DNA of 64,000 nucleotides from Adiantum capillus-veneris (taxonomy: Eukaryota > Streptophyta > Polypodiopsida > Polypodiales > Pteridaceae). This document shows, piece by piece, positions 1 through 10,360 of this stretch. Under the pieces are notes generated by a model. The model made no database searches, was not told the origin of the DNA, and saw only the letters and a list, made by a program, of their open reading frames with translations. The DNA lies in NCBI GenBank assembly GCA_014529385.2, contig CM043953.1, positions 63,752,372 to 63,816,371 of the forward strand. The letters run 5' to 3'. Both the position numbers and the translations under genes were made by a program. Every line of letters begins with the position of its first letter. Positions within the stretch are counted from its first letter, which is position 1.

Positions 1-480
1 GAGCGGACCGGCCTGGCACGGAACCGACCCCCGACGAATCTTTAACGGTTAATATCTTGGCGACCGAAACTCCGATCACTGATATGAAAACACCGACGCG
101 CTCCACAAAGTGAGCACTTCGGGCCCGTGCATTCATCCCATTTTTGTCACCTCAGCTGCAGTTGCTCAATCTGGTACAGATCTGCAATCGACTTAAACTT
201 TAAACTGCCATAACTTCTTCATCGTAGCTCCAATCGACGAGCCGTAAAGACAGGCCGGTAGAGCACTTCAAGCACTACAATTCTAGATCATAAACTCCCA
301 TCCGTGCTCACTTCAAGCATAATCATTTTTGGCAACATGAAGGCATCTGTTGGCCCTTTTAACCCGCATCTGGCATACATTAATCATTAAGCTTGGCCTT
401 TTAATAAGCCCTCATCACTGACCATTAATCAAGTAGGCTTCAAAGAAGCTTAGCTTGTATTTCTTTGCTCTTTTTCTCTA
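1..480. other. Unassigned sequence at left edge
   Basis: No coding frame, repeat boundary or similarity to the rest of the window could be recognised. By position it should be the continuation of the Tat-A 3' ORF, but the K/E-rich coding character seen to the right fades near position 480. It could be a diverged or indel-rich part of that ORF, or a different insertion. Confidence 0.4.
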
Positions 481-499
481 CATGGCAGCGGAGCTGCAC

Positions 500-1865
500 G
501 ACAGCTGGTGATGGTGGTGGGCTAGGCATGGGATGGTAGTGTTATTCTGTGGGCGATGAGGTGGGTCGGGGAGATCTGTGACTTTGCTCTTGGCTAGCCA
601 TCTCCTCGGCTTGCCTTTGGTCTTCTGCTTCCTGGGCTTTCTTTGCATCTTCTTCTACTTCCTTCAGCTTTAACGCTTCAACCTCTTAGTACATTCTTTG
701 TAATTGCTCTGTAGGATTATCTGCCTCTTTTTTGGTATGATGCTTTGTTTGAGGGCCTTTAAGTCATGCAGGTACCCACTTTTCTGGGTGCTTGCCTTGT
801 GCTTGCCTACTACGCTGGTAAGCCTGTTTTTCTCTTTCAAAACGCGCTTGGTTTTGAGCTGGCTCTTTCTTGGTGTGCGGCCACAAATTTTCTTTTCATC
901 TCTTCTCTCCGAGCTCTCTTTTCTTCGTTGTCAGAGCTCTCGCTGCTGTGCTGTTCCGGCGAGACATCAGCTGACTCATCATCAGATTTATGTGACCTTT
1001 TACTTGACCTTGTAGCTCATGGAGAGGTTTGTGCTGCCAAGATCCATGTGTTTTGATCAGGGGCAGGCGGTAGGTTGTCGGCCATACCGATGGCATGATA
1101 TGCTATTCTAGTCAACACCTCTGGCGCACCCAAGTATGTGATTTTGCCTTCCTTCTTGGTGCACTTGAAGGTTGTCAAGACATACTGCACGTGGTCCACT
1201 GGCTGTCTTGCTGTCAACTTAAGAACCTGAGTGAATGTGGTGGCCACGGCGTGATTTGGTGTAGTGTACCTTGGTGGCCTTTTTGCCAAAAAATGGAAGT
1301 GTTGATGGTACAAACGGGCTGGCTCTTCCACGTGTTTGTGGATAAGATCGGCCAATGTAGCCGCGGCTGTCTCCTTGGTAAATGTGCCTGTGGTTTTCCT
1401 ATCTCTTTCCCGCATGGTCATTCGTTCAGTGGGCAGTCTGAGTGCCTCTGCCACTATTTCTTTTGTGATTACTACCTTGGCCTTGTTCCCTTGGGTGTCT
1501 GATATCTGTGTGGTTCCATCTTCTTTGATGGTGGATAGAAGCTCGTAAGCTTTCTGAAAGTCCACTCCGCAAGGCTCTTGTTCGTAAAAATGCCTGAGCC
1601 CCAACCTGCGGTTAGGCTCTTTTGTCTCCGGCTTCGCAGCTACATCATAGACCTCTTTGGGTAGGATTTGCAACTCCACCTGATGCCCCTCTTCACTCTT
1701 GAACCTGCCAGTGAAGACCGTAGTGTGGTGCTCTTCCAACTTTTCTCTAGAAAGGTAGGATGCCTTTGCTGCTTTGACTGACTCGGGGTCTAGTTGATAC
1801 GCAGGCAGTTCTTGTAGTTTCTCTTTTTGGTTTAGCTTCGTCTTGGCCCTCTCTGCTGCTTGCAT
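500..1865 (-). pseudogene. Tat-A 3' ORF (Transposase_32-like?), N-terminal half
   Basis: A 282-residue open frame (1865-1017) starts MQAAERAK and is followed, across a stop at about 1017, by K/E/A-rich coding sequence down to about 500. The same protein is seen in Tat-B (from 24512) and Tat-C (from 40970), so it is a genuine conserved element gene rather than a chance ORF. Residues about 95-145 (GVDFQKAYELL ... VVITKEIVAEALRLP) and 215-270 (DHVQYVLTTFKC ... VLTRIAYHAIG) recall the plant Transposase_32/plant-mobile-domain-like region found in Athila 3' ORFs. That assignment is from memory of the pattern and is tentative. No signal peptide or membrane helix is evident, so there is no support for an envelope protein. 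An AG directly before the start region could be a splice acceptor (see findings). Confidence 0.6.
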
Positions 1866-2046
1866 TCCTGTTCAGTGAGTAGAGTGCAAAGTTAACAGAT
1901 TTGTCGGAATTTTCTTTGAAATGTCCCTTTAAACTGAAATGCTGACAATGGTCCAATTTGCTTCAAATCAATTTTTGAACAAGCAAAGATGCATAAAATC
2001 ATGCAAGGAACAAAACTATATGGTCAAAAAAAAATTTGCAACCAAA

Positions 2047-2645
2047 GTAAATAATCACGATTATTTACAGTTGAGGAAAATTTTCAACTTTTTGCAAACT
2101 TGGCTTTATAGGCTTGAAGTATATACCAAATACATGCTCTGAGTGAAATATGGGCTCATTTGGATGCACATGGTGAAAATGGTACCAGATTTTGGCTTTA
2201 CGTCTCTGAAATAGTAGATAAAGGAAAGTTGAGATTTTGAACTCCAAATTGATTCAAAATTGTCTAGTGGGCTTATCACAACATGTACTTTGGATGTATG
2301 ATGACAAAATATCCAAATTCCTCAATTTTGACCAGAAAGTAAATAATCGCGATTATTAACTTTTCTTCCAAAATTGACTTTTTTTTGGTACAAATTGGTT
2401 CTAGGCATTGTATAGACCTTGTATATGAGATATGGAGTGATTTGAATCAAGAAAAGTTGTTCATAACCCAAATTTTGGCTTGCAAAGACTTCTTTGTGTT
2501 TTTTGGCAATTTTACAAGTAATGGGTGGTCATTTTGGCTCATACTTGATTTTTGGCATGTAATAGATGTGTACACATGATAGATGAGGTGATTTGACAAT
2601 TTCCAAGCAAAACTGATGCAAAAGTAAATAATCGTGATTATTTAC
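2047..2645. repeat. Palindrome array in Tat-A 3' region (3 units)
   Basis: Three near-perfect palindromes with core AATAATCRYGATTATT lie at 2047-2068, 2338-2361 and 2624-2645, spaced 291 and 286 bases. Flanking arms extend the symmetry to GTAAATAATC/GATTATTTAC. The sequence between them is AT-rich, has no sustained coding frame, and units resemble each other only weakly. It lies between the 125-residue ORF and the 3' ORF. Equivalent arrays occur at the same place in Tat-B and Tat-C. Confidence 0.85.
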
Positions 2646-2777
2646 AAGAGTGACAAAAACTTTGCAAAACCTACAAATTTTGACCTAGACATGTTTTATA
2701 CACCTAATACAAGTCCTAAATTGAATTTACTCAAGTTTGGTCATGCCGCATCACTTTGTGCTCTATCGACTCTGAAA

Positions 2778-3155
2778 TCACCATTTTCTATGACTACTCT
2801 GTCTATTGGGTTGGTCGGCCAACTTTGAGGCTTTGGACTTGTCTGTAACATAGTCGTGAAGCAACTTGTCCAATTCTGGCTCATTTGGAGTCAGTTTGAC
2901 CTCGTATGTCGAATTTGACGCTTTGTAACCTTCGAGCCATTTTCTGCTTTTCGAGGGCTTTGCTTGATGGATTTCAACAAACCAATCATATACATTGTAT
3001 ATGGACCTCATTAGCAAGCCATCTGTGGAGTCAGGTAGGAATTCTGGCATTTGCCAAAAACCTAACTTTTCTACTGGGGATCCCCTTGACCCCAGTCGAA
3101 TGGTCATCTGATGGTATAGAAAGGTTCTATTATGTTGGGGCATGCTATGGTTCAA
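2778..3155 (-). CDS. Conserved small ORF/exon of Tat-A 3' region
   Basis: This 125-residue frame starts MNHSMPQH and ends SSHRKW. I do not recognise the family. It is likely coding because degraded counterparts exist in Tat-B (23205-23640; shared runs such as LTPNEPxLD and DYVxDKS) and at the left edge of Tat-C (about 39920 onward). The frame continues upstream of the Met without a nearby stop, so the true exon is probably longer and the Met may be internal. It sits between a possible splice donor near 3305 and the palindrome array. It could be a middle exon of the 3' ORF gene; this is inferred from conservation and position only. Confidence 0.5.
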   Translation of the reverse strand: MNHSMPQHNRTFLYHQMTIRLGSRGSPVEKLGFWQMPEFLPDSTDGLLMRSIYNVYDWFVEIHQAKPSKSRKWLEGYKASNSTYEVKLTPNEPELDKLLHDYVTDKSKASKLADQPNRQSSHRKW

Positions 3156-3159
3156 ATCC

Positions 3160-4060
3160 CATCCGATTTGGTCAAGCTGGCATGCCGCTATGATCAGTTT
3201 TAGGTCGTAGGTCTTCGTGCACTGCTCGATTTCCAGGGTTTTTTCTAGGGCTTTAGACTAGCTACCGGCCGTACAAAATGGATCATTGCCGAGTAAAGAA
3301 CATACCCCTCATGTCTCGTGTGAGACGGCGCTGAAAATGGTCAACTGTGGGCTCCGAAAAAGTCGCGCGAAAGAGGCCGAAATCTCTCTCTGCAAAGGCT
3401 CCAAGTGGAAATGAGGTGGTTTTAGCCTACCTCGGATATCTATACCCGGACTTTCCGAACCAAATTTCCCCAGATTCCCCCGTTAGTCCTACTAGGCCGT
3501 CAAAATCTATGTTAGACTCAAAAATTTCCCTGATCGGATTCCTGTAGCTCATTCTGCAAGAATTTTGCGCTTGGCCGTCTAATTTAGGCTTCCCGCTTCC
3601 ATCTTATGATTTCATTGAAAGTTTTTGTGCTTGTCCGTCTTGTCTTTCTGATCACCATTGTGTCTTCCATTTTTCCATGTGAGCTTCCCTGCTATTTATT
3701 ATTAATTTTGACCTGTTTATATGAAAAAATCAAAGAAAATAGCAAAATGCTCTAAAAAGTAAAGTAAAAATCCAATAATCAAGAAAATCCCTTGGAAACA
3801 CAGCTTTATTATTTTTTGCTGGATTTCTCCATTTTTAAGCCTCATTATCAATAAAAATGATGAAAAATACCCAAAAAAGGACTAATTTTGATGATTTTCT
3901 GATAGTATATACACTGTTTACACTCATCAGGAAGATATTACCAGTGATTTTCCCTTGATGATGAATTATAAGGGCATTATTACGTAATTTTGCAAAAAAT
4001 CACACGTTAACATAGAACTTTTTCCTCCCTCTTCAAACATTGTCCTTAATTACTTAGTGC
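3160..4060 (-). other. Tat-A spacer between second protease ORF and 3' ORF
   Basis: No long coding frame. The stretch 3580-4050 is AT-rich and homologous to Tat-B 22386-22900 in the opposite orientation. At 3295-3320 the minus strand reads GACATGAGGGGTATGTTC, and Tat-B has GACATGAGGGGTAAGTTC (about 23074). Both fit a plant 5' splice site (GG followed by GTATG or GTAAG). The segment may hold a promoter and first exon for the 3' gene; this is inference. Confidence 0.4.
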
Positions 4061-5290
4061 TTAGTGTCCTTCCACCCCTCCTAGATGGCGTACTCCGGGA
4101 CGACTGTGTGCATGGGTTGAACAACCATGTCTATGCATAGCCGTGATTGGCTCTACCATGAAATGAAGATCAATGCAATTCAAACCAATATACTGTGCAA
4201 GAGCTGGGTCTTGAGTAATTAACTCAAGGGTTTCCGATGTCGAGGTTTGCTGCTGATGTCTTCCAAAGAGAAAATCTTGTAGCTTTTGTGCTCTTTGTTT
4301 GATTGTACCATCAGGGTGCTTTAGACTCTGATTGCTTGAGCTGTTGGTAGCACTTTCGACTGTTGTCGAGCTTTTTCTCTCCATTGGTAGCTCGGTCGGC
4401 TTGGTGCTGCATGGTGTGGTGGAGTCTGTTGAGACTTAACTCGCCATTGCTTGATTGGTTTCGCGAATTTTTGGAGAAGATAAGTGCTCCTTTTTCTTCC
4501 AAACCATTTCCATGTTAGGTTCCTTACTCGAAGATGCTTGTCTCTGTGTTTTAACCCTTGGAACCTTCGTTTGTTTTATCGGTGAAGTTTTAGGCACCCA
4601 TATCTGAATCTGTTTATCCTTAAGCTGTGCTTTTGGTACCCAAATTTTCCTGACTCCTTGCATGCTATATGTAGCATTTGATTGTCAAGGGGATGGTGAA
4701 GATTGACTTTGTGGATTGGTCTGCTGATTGCTTCTTTTCCATTCCTCCTTGCTTGGTTCAATTGGAACAATGGGTCGCCCCCCTTTAGGTGATAGCTTTA
4801 GTTGATTTGTATCCCAATCTGGTATTGCTTTGTATGTACACATCCAAGGAATTCCAAGAATCATCGTCTCATTCATGTGTTCATCTGGTAAGCATACAAA
4901 CTGATGAGGACATGAACATCCATGTACTATCACATTCAAGTTGACTACTCCCAATGTTGGAGTCGGGTTCTTGTTGCATCCTTTGATTGTTGCTATTCTT
5001 GCTGTCAACGCTTGACTTGTTGCCTTCTTGTATGTGGAATAAATGACTGCATTCACTCTAGCTCCTGTGTCGACCAAAGCATTAGTGCTATGATTGTTGA
5101 GCTGTACTTTGATGCGCAGGTCCATTCCATCTAACCAGTCATCATCTGTTGAAATTGTGTCTTTAGGTAATTCCTATTGTCGATCATCTATTTCCAAAGT
5201 GTTGATGGGAATCCGTATCTGTTGATTCTTGAGAGCAGCTTTCCGCTTGAGTACCTGAAGCCTAGCTTCCTCTTGGGCTTCATCAATAAC
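4061..5290 (-). pseudogene. Tat-A second retropepsin-like ORF (PR2), downstream of integrase
   Basis: Reading from 5290, a helical K/R/E/Q-rich segment (EAQEEARLQVLKRK) leads through one stop into an aspartic-protease-like domain, open from 5125 to 4685. It has the flap-side motif ALVDTGARVNAV, a middle strand region, and METMILGIPWM-type sequence near residues 85-95, as in retropepsins where ILGxxWM follows the catalytic half. The C-terminal part (4663-4061, two frameshifts) repeats WVPK motifs and ends HSRPGVRHLGGVEG. Tat-B carries the same ORF with the active site changed to DTSA, and Gyp-E carries a related module (LDTRDQHNLL). It is distinct from the usual protease at 14084-15505. Its role is unknown; it could process the 3' product or be a relic of a domain duplication. 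Confidence 0.65.
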
Positions 5291-6745
5291 CGGCTGTCAT
5301 TTGATCTTCCTTTGTTTGGCAAATTGTATTTCTTTAAATGACATCCACTAATCCAATTAGCCATTGATTTACCATCTAGGGTGGACAATTTTACTGCTCC
5401 ACTTAGAGATACATCTTCAATGATAAATGGTCCGTTTTCCTTTTTCTTAGACTTGGGAATGTGTTGCTTAAGGGAATAGACTAGAACTAAGTCCCCTTTC
5501 TTGAATATTTTTGTGATTAAGTGGGAATCAAAAAACTATTTTTGTTTCCGCTTTTGTGCATAGATATGAGCTACAGCAGCTAGCCTTTGCTCGTCTAGCT
5601 TTTCAAAATCTTCGAGTCTTTCTGACAATTCATGTCCTGTTCACTCAAGATTCTGTGCTACCCTTAATGTCGGCATTAGAAATTCTATTGGAAATATGGC
5701 ATCAAGACCATAAACAAGGTTAAAGGGTGTAGCATTTAGAGCTGTTTTGAATGAAACTCGATAAGCCCATAGAGCAGCATGGAGATTCATTTCCTAGCCT
5801 GTCCTTCCTGAACTAACCACTTTAGTCAGCACCGAGCTAAGAATTTTATTCTATACTCAGCTTGTCCATTTGCTTGTGGGTGATAGGGGGCTGATTTGTT
5901 ATGGATGACCATAAACTCATTAAGCAAATACTCTATTACCTTATTGAGGAAACGAGTTACCTGATCACTGACAATATCTATTGGCACTCCATATCGTGAA
6001 TACATACTCATATAAGAATGTAGCAGTGGTTCTGGCATCATTCTTTTGAGTTGCTTTAGCTTCGGTCCACTTGGTCAAATAGTCCGTAGCTACAATGATA
6101 TATTGAGCTTGGGTTCTATAAGCAGGTGGCTGTATTGGTCCGACAAAATCTATACCCCATTTTGCGAAGGCTCTAGTTCCCATCATTGGTCTTAAGGGCA
6201 TGCTATCTACTCGTGTTGGCATTTTTACTTGTTGACAAGCATCACACCTTCAAACATATTCTTTGGCATCTGCAAAAAGTGCTGGCCACCATATGCCTGC
6301 CATCAAGATTGCTCTTGCGGTGGTCTCACTAGAAAAGTGACCTCCAGCTAACCCAGCATGTGCTTGTTCTATAATCGGAATATACTCATTTTCATTTGCA
6401 TAAAGACGCAAATGTTGATCTTTACCTCTCCGATACAATTGGTTCCCAATAAAAGCATAATCTCTTGCTTCAGTTTCAATTGCTCTTTGACGGCGTTTAC
6501 TCATATCCTCAGGAAATGTTTGACTCGATAAGTAAGTAACCAGATAATTACTCCACTTAGGAACATGTGACATTTGAAACAATGTTACGTGAGGTATGGG
6601 TGTTTGTTTTTGACATTCAGGGGAATCCTCTGCAAAGGATTGAACATCTCTCCTCATAGTCGGCCAAAATACTCCAAGTCTCAAGATTCGTTGCATAGTT
6701 TGGTCTTCCGCAAAGTGAAGTCCTACTATGGTAACATGTGCTTGA
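5188..6745 (-). pseudogene. Tat-A integrase (zinc-binding module duplicated)
   Basis: The zinc-binding H2C2 module is at 6367-6233 (QAHAGLAGGHF ... CDACQ, with one stop before RCDACQ). A second, similar but degenerate module lies at 6744-6610. The catalytic core follows with D, D and E in GIDFVG, VSDQ and GQAEY (6222-5826). The C-terminal part (5800-5188) has KGDLVLVY, GPFII and a closing LKKYN, as in gypsy integrases. Frames are broken around 5825, 6040 and 6250. In life this enzyme would insert the cDNA into host DNA. No chromodomain was recognised, in keeping with a Tat/Athila rather than chromovirus assignment. Confidence 0.8.
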
Positions 6746-6899
6746 CTTAGGTACTGTTCTTTTTCTTCAGGGTTAATGCATAAAAGCAATCTCCTGTCCC
6801 GATTTCTTTTGTATAGCCTTCCAGCTAGTAATTGGTACATAGCCGATTGCTCGATTAATCCGATTGTGATAGGAAGTGGTATTTGTGAATCCACTTGAG

Positions 6900-7498
6900 C
6901 TATTGTCATCAATGACACAATATTTTCTGACCATCTAGGTCTCATTTCTACGGAGAACAAATAGGCATCTGGTAAATCATCGTCTACCCCTTTGGGTGAT
7001 TCCCCTGAAAAAATCCTTGACAAATGATCTGCTCGTTGATGGGTGGTGCCTTTTTTTACAACCACAGTGAAATCAAATTCGAGAAGAATGATGAACCATC
7101 TCACTATTTTCCATGTGCTGCATGGCTTGTTGACCAAATACAACAAAGCTTGGTGGTCCACAAAGAACACAAACTTGTTGGCTAATAGGTAATGTCTATA
7201 ATTTTTAACGGCATAGATCATTCCTAGTCCTTCTCTTTCAGTGGTGGTGTAATTCTTTTCTGCCATGTTCAATTTTTGGCTAGCATAAGAAATAGGAAAG
7301 TCAATTTTCACGTCTTCTGGTTGAGATAGTATACAACCGATAGCAAAATTCGAAGGTGAGAGCTTGCTTAAGCTTCATGAAGGATTCTTCACATGCCTCG
7401 GTCCATTCAAAGTGCGTAATCAAGCTATACATGGGTTTTGCAATTATTGCGTACATGTAGATGAACCGTTGGTAATATCCACAATATCCCAGGAAGGC
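6900..7498 (-). pseudogene. Tat-A RNase H and RT C-terminal end
   Basis: Immediately left of Copia-1 the frame resumes with AFLGYCGYYQRF, the connection region of gypsy RT, and continues to the RNase H: TTTEREGLGMIYAVKNYRHYL, FVDHQALLYLVNKP and RADHLSRI. The piece joins in frame to the RT part at 13125 when Copia-1 and one copy of TTGTA are ignored. A frameshift near 7310 separates the connection from the RNase H. The enzyme removes the RNA strand during cDNA synthesis. Confidence 0.85.
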
Positions 7499-7503
7499 TT
7501 GTA

Positions 7504-7582
7504 TGTTAGGAAATAAGACGTAGCTAAATAGATAATTGAGTAGATTACTTAATGGAGAGAGATAGATTTATATACACGAGAT

Positions 7583-7649
<67 letters not shown>

Positions 7650-8296
7650 CACGATATACGTGGTTCACCCAATGTGGGCTACGTCCATGGGAAAGCAGCC
7701 ACTCAATGGCTTTAGTACTTCAAAACAAGAAGTAGTTTACAAAGGGATTATACCCTTAATGGAGCTCCCGCCTTGCTTCACTCTCACCACCTCACACTCA
7801 CCTTGTTGCATCAACTTCACAGTATGAAATGTGTGTAGAAATGGCCTCCTTTTATAGGCCAAAAGGGTTGCCCTCTCTTATGAGAGACAACCATGTGTAG
7901 CCGCCCTTGTGCGAATAAGTCCAAATCGGACCCTCCAATCCGCCCATGTGTGGCCGCCCTTGAGAAGACAAGTCCGCTTTTGAATTCGGCCACTGGCCAC
8001 CGGCCATTGACTTCCGGCCACCGGCCACCGGCCATTGACTTCCGACCACCGGCCATCGGCCATTGACTACCGGCCACCGGCCAACCGACCGGTTGTTTTC
8101 CGACCACTTTCCGGACGCCGTCCGGCCATAATATTCCGGACTTTAAAGTTGCCCCTGATTCTTATCCGTGAAAATTTCGGTTTCCGGTGAGTGATTTTCC
8201 TTCACGCACCATGGCTTCTCCTCATAATGGGGGCCTTACAAATGTGCGCTTTTACCACAGAAAATTACAAGGGTAAATCAGGCTCCATACTTAACA
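7504..8296 (-). repeat. Copia-1 3' LTR
   Basis: 793 bases, TGTTAGG...TTAACA as read on the plus strand. It contains a GA microsatellite (7586-7645), a CCGGCCA-type minisatellite (about 7985-8100) and a TATA-like TATAAAA (complement of 7850-7856). Compared with the other LTR it lacks about 35 bases near 8130 and has more minisatellite units. On the minus strand the polypurine tract AAGTGGGAGAT (8297-8307) lies directly before it. Confidence 0.93.
7586..7645. repeat. GA microsatellite in Copia-1 3' LTR
   Basis: 60 bases of AG repeat. The same site holds 70 bases in the 5' LTR (12402-12471), about 46 in the Copia-2 3' LTR and only a few units in the Copia-2 5' LTR. Confidence 0.95.
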
Positions 8297-8356
8297 ATCT
8301 CCCACTTGGAGACTGATCTCCAAACCAAACCTGTGACTGCTTTCCATTCTGGCTTC

Positions 8357-8944
8357 TTATCCTTGAATGCCGATTGAAGATGAGCAAAAGCTCAACTTCT
8401 CCTTGTTGACCACCTTTGTAAACATGTCTGCAGGATTTTCACTTGTATGCACCTTTCCTAGCTTTAGTTGTCCCTCTTCCAAAAGAGTGCGTATGAAGTG
8501 ATATCTCACCTCAATGTGCTTTGTCCTTGAATGAAAGGCTGAGTTCTTCGCAAGATGGATAGCGCTTTGGCTATCACTGTACAAGACACAATTGTCTTGT
8601 TTGAATCCAAGCTCTTCTAAGAATCTGTGAAGCCACAGAATTTCTTTGCTTGCCTCCGTCATTGCTACATACTCTGCTTCCGTGGTAGAAAGTGAAACCA
8701 CTTTCTGTAGCTTTGAAGCCCAGCTTACTGCTGTGCCTCCAATCGTGAACACATAGCCAGTAGTGCTCCTTCGAGTATCTTTGTCACCTGCCATATCTGC
8801 ATCAGCATACCCTTCTAGAAAAATATAAGTTCCTCCAAAATACAAAGCATTTGTTGTTGTCCCTTTTAGATACCTAAGTATCCACTTCAGAGCTTGCCAA
8901 TGCTCTTTACCTGGGTTGTCCATGAACCTACTCACAACTCCCAC
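8357..8944 (-). pseudogene. Copia-1 RNase H
   Basis: The frame has the copia RNase H landmarks: GYADADMAGDKDTRRST, STTEAEYVAM, LYSDSQSAIHLA and RTKHIEVRYHFIR, and ends shortly before the polypurine tract, as expected for the end of the polyprotein. One in-frame stop (near 8968, between YAMV and TRPDI) separates it from the RT. The domain itself looks intact at 195 residues. Confidence 0.9.
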
Positions 8945-8968
8945 TGCATGTGCAATGTCTGGCCTTGT

Positions 8969-10330
8969 CTAGACCATAGCATACATTAGAGAACCTACCG
9001 CTGCAGCATATGGAACTTTAGACATATAGGCTATCTCCTCTTGTTTCTTCGGACACATATCCTTCGTTAGTTTAAAATGACCAGCCAAAGGTGTAGAAAC
9101 TGGTTTTGCATTTTGCATTGCAAACCTTTCTAGTACCTTCTTGATGTAATCTTCTTGAGATAGCTTTATTGTCTTCTTCGTCCTGTCCCTTGATATTTTC
9201 ATACCAAGTATCCTCTTTGCAGCACCTAAATCTTTCATTGAAAAAGATTTGGACAGCTCCTCTTTTAGGTCTTTGATGTCCTGCATGTTAGCACTTGCAA
9301 TCAACATGTCATCAACATACAACATTAGGATGATGAATTTCCCATCTCCCAAATTCTCCGTGTAGGCGTAGTGATCCGAGTTGCATCTTTTGAATCCATG
9401 ATCCAACATCCATCGATCAAACTTCAAGTACCATTGTCTTGATGCTTGCTTTAAACCATACAAGCTCTTCTTTAATCTGCAAACCATTTTCTCCTTACCT
9501 TTTACTTCATACCCCTTTGGTTGAAGCATGTAGATTTCCTCCTCTAAGACACCGTGAGGGAATGCCGTATATACATCCATTTGCTCGAGATTTAGATCAT
9601 GAGCAGCCACAAGGCTTAAGACAAGCCGAATTGAGTTCATTTTTACAACAGGAGAAAATATTTCATTGAAGTCAATACCTTTCTTTTGAGAAAAACCTTT
9701 TACCACAAGCCTAGACTTGTACCTTTTCTTCCCACCTTCTTCTTCCTTTAGCTTGTACACCCATTTGTTTTGAAGTGCCCACTTACCTTTAGGCAACTCA
9801 ACCAACTCCCATGTTTGGTTGCGATGTAGTGAGTCCATCTCCACTTGCATGCTCTTTGTCCATTCTTCTTTGGATTCATGTTGCATAGCTTCTTCATATG
9901 ATTCCGGCTCTCCAGAATGTGAGATCAAGAGATGGTTGAAGGAAGGAACAAACCTTTCTGGAGGTCTACTTGCTCTTGTAGATCTTCGGGGAATAGGTTG
10001 AGGCTCCTCATTTGGTTGACGTTGTTGCACATTGTCACCGTTTGCAATCCTTGAGTCTTCACCGTCCTCAAGCTCCATGTACTCATCACCTGTTTCTTTT
10101 GTTTGTTTTCTTTCCAAGTAATCTTTGTACATATTTTGTTCGTTAAAAATTACATCCCTACTCCTTAAGATTTTACCATCTTCAGGATTCCATAGGCGAT
10201 ACCCAAAGTCTCCTTCTCCATAGCCAATGAAGAAACACTTTTTGGACTTTGCATCTAACTTTGATCTTAGGCTTCTATCTATGTGCATGAAAGCCTCACA
10301 CCCAAACACTTTGAGAAATGCATAATTCAC
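8969..10330 (-). pseudogene. Copia-1 reverse transcriptase
   Basis: 453 residues. The N-terminal part carries the linker after integrase (VFGCEAFMHI, RRSTRASRPPERF). The RT follows: WVYKLKEEEGG, RLVVKGFSQKKGIDF, FSPVVKMNSIRLVLSL, LYGLKQASRQWY, and the catalytic LYVDDMLIAS. All landmark motifs are present, so the domain is little damaged. A single stop (about 10360) separates it from integrase, in the same reading frame. Confidence 0.92.
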
Positions 10331-10360
10331 CGGTTTACCTGTCCATGCCTCTTCTGGAAC

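Noticed and set aside
500-1865. 3' ORF as a retroviral-type envelope gene
   Set aside because: Its position fits, but no signal peptide, transmembrane helix or cleavage site could be seen in any of three copies.
2047-2645. Palindrome array as a CRISPR array
   Set aside because: Units are symmetric, spacing is near 290 bases rather than 60-75, the host is a plant and the array lies inside retroelements.
7817-8107. W/P/G/R-rich ORFs in the Copia LTRs
   Set aside because: They translate the CCGGCCA minisatellite inside LTRs, occur in several frames at once and lie outside the coding part.
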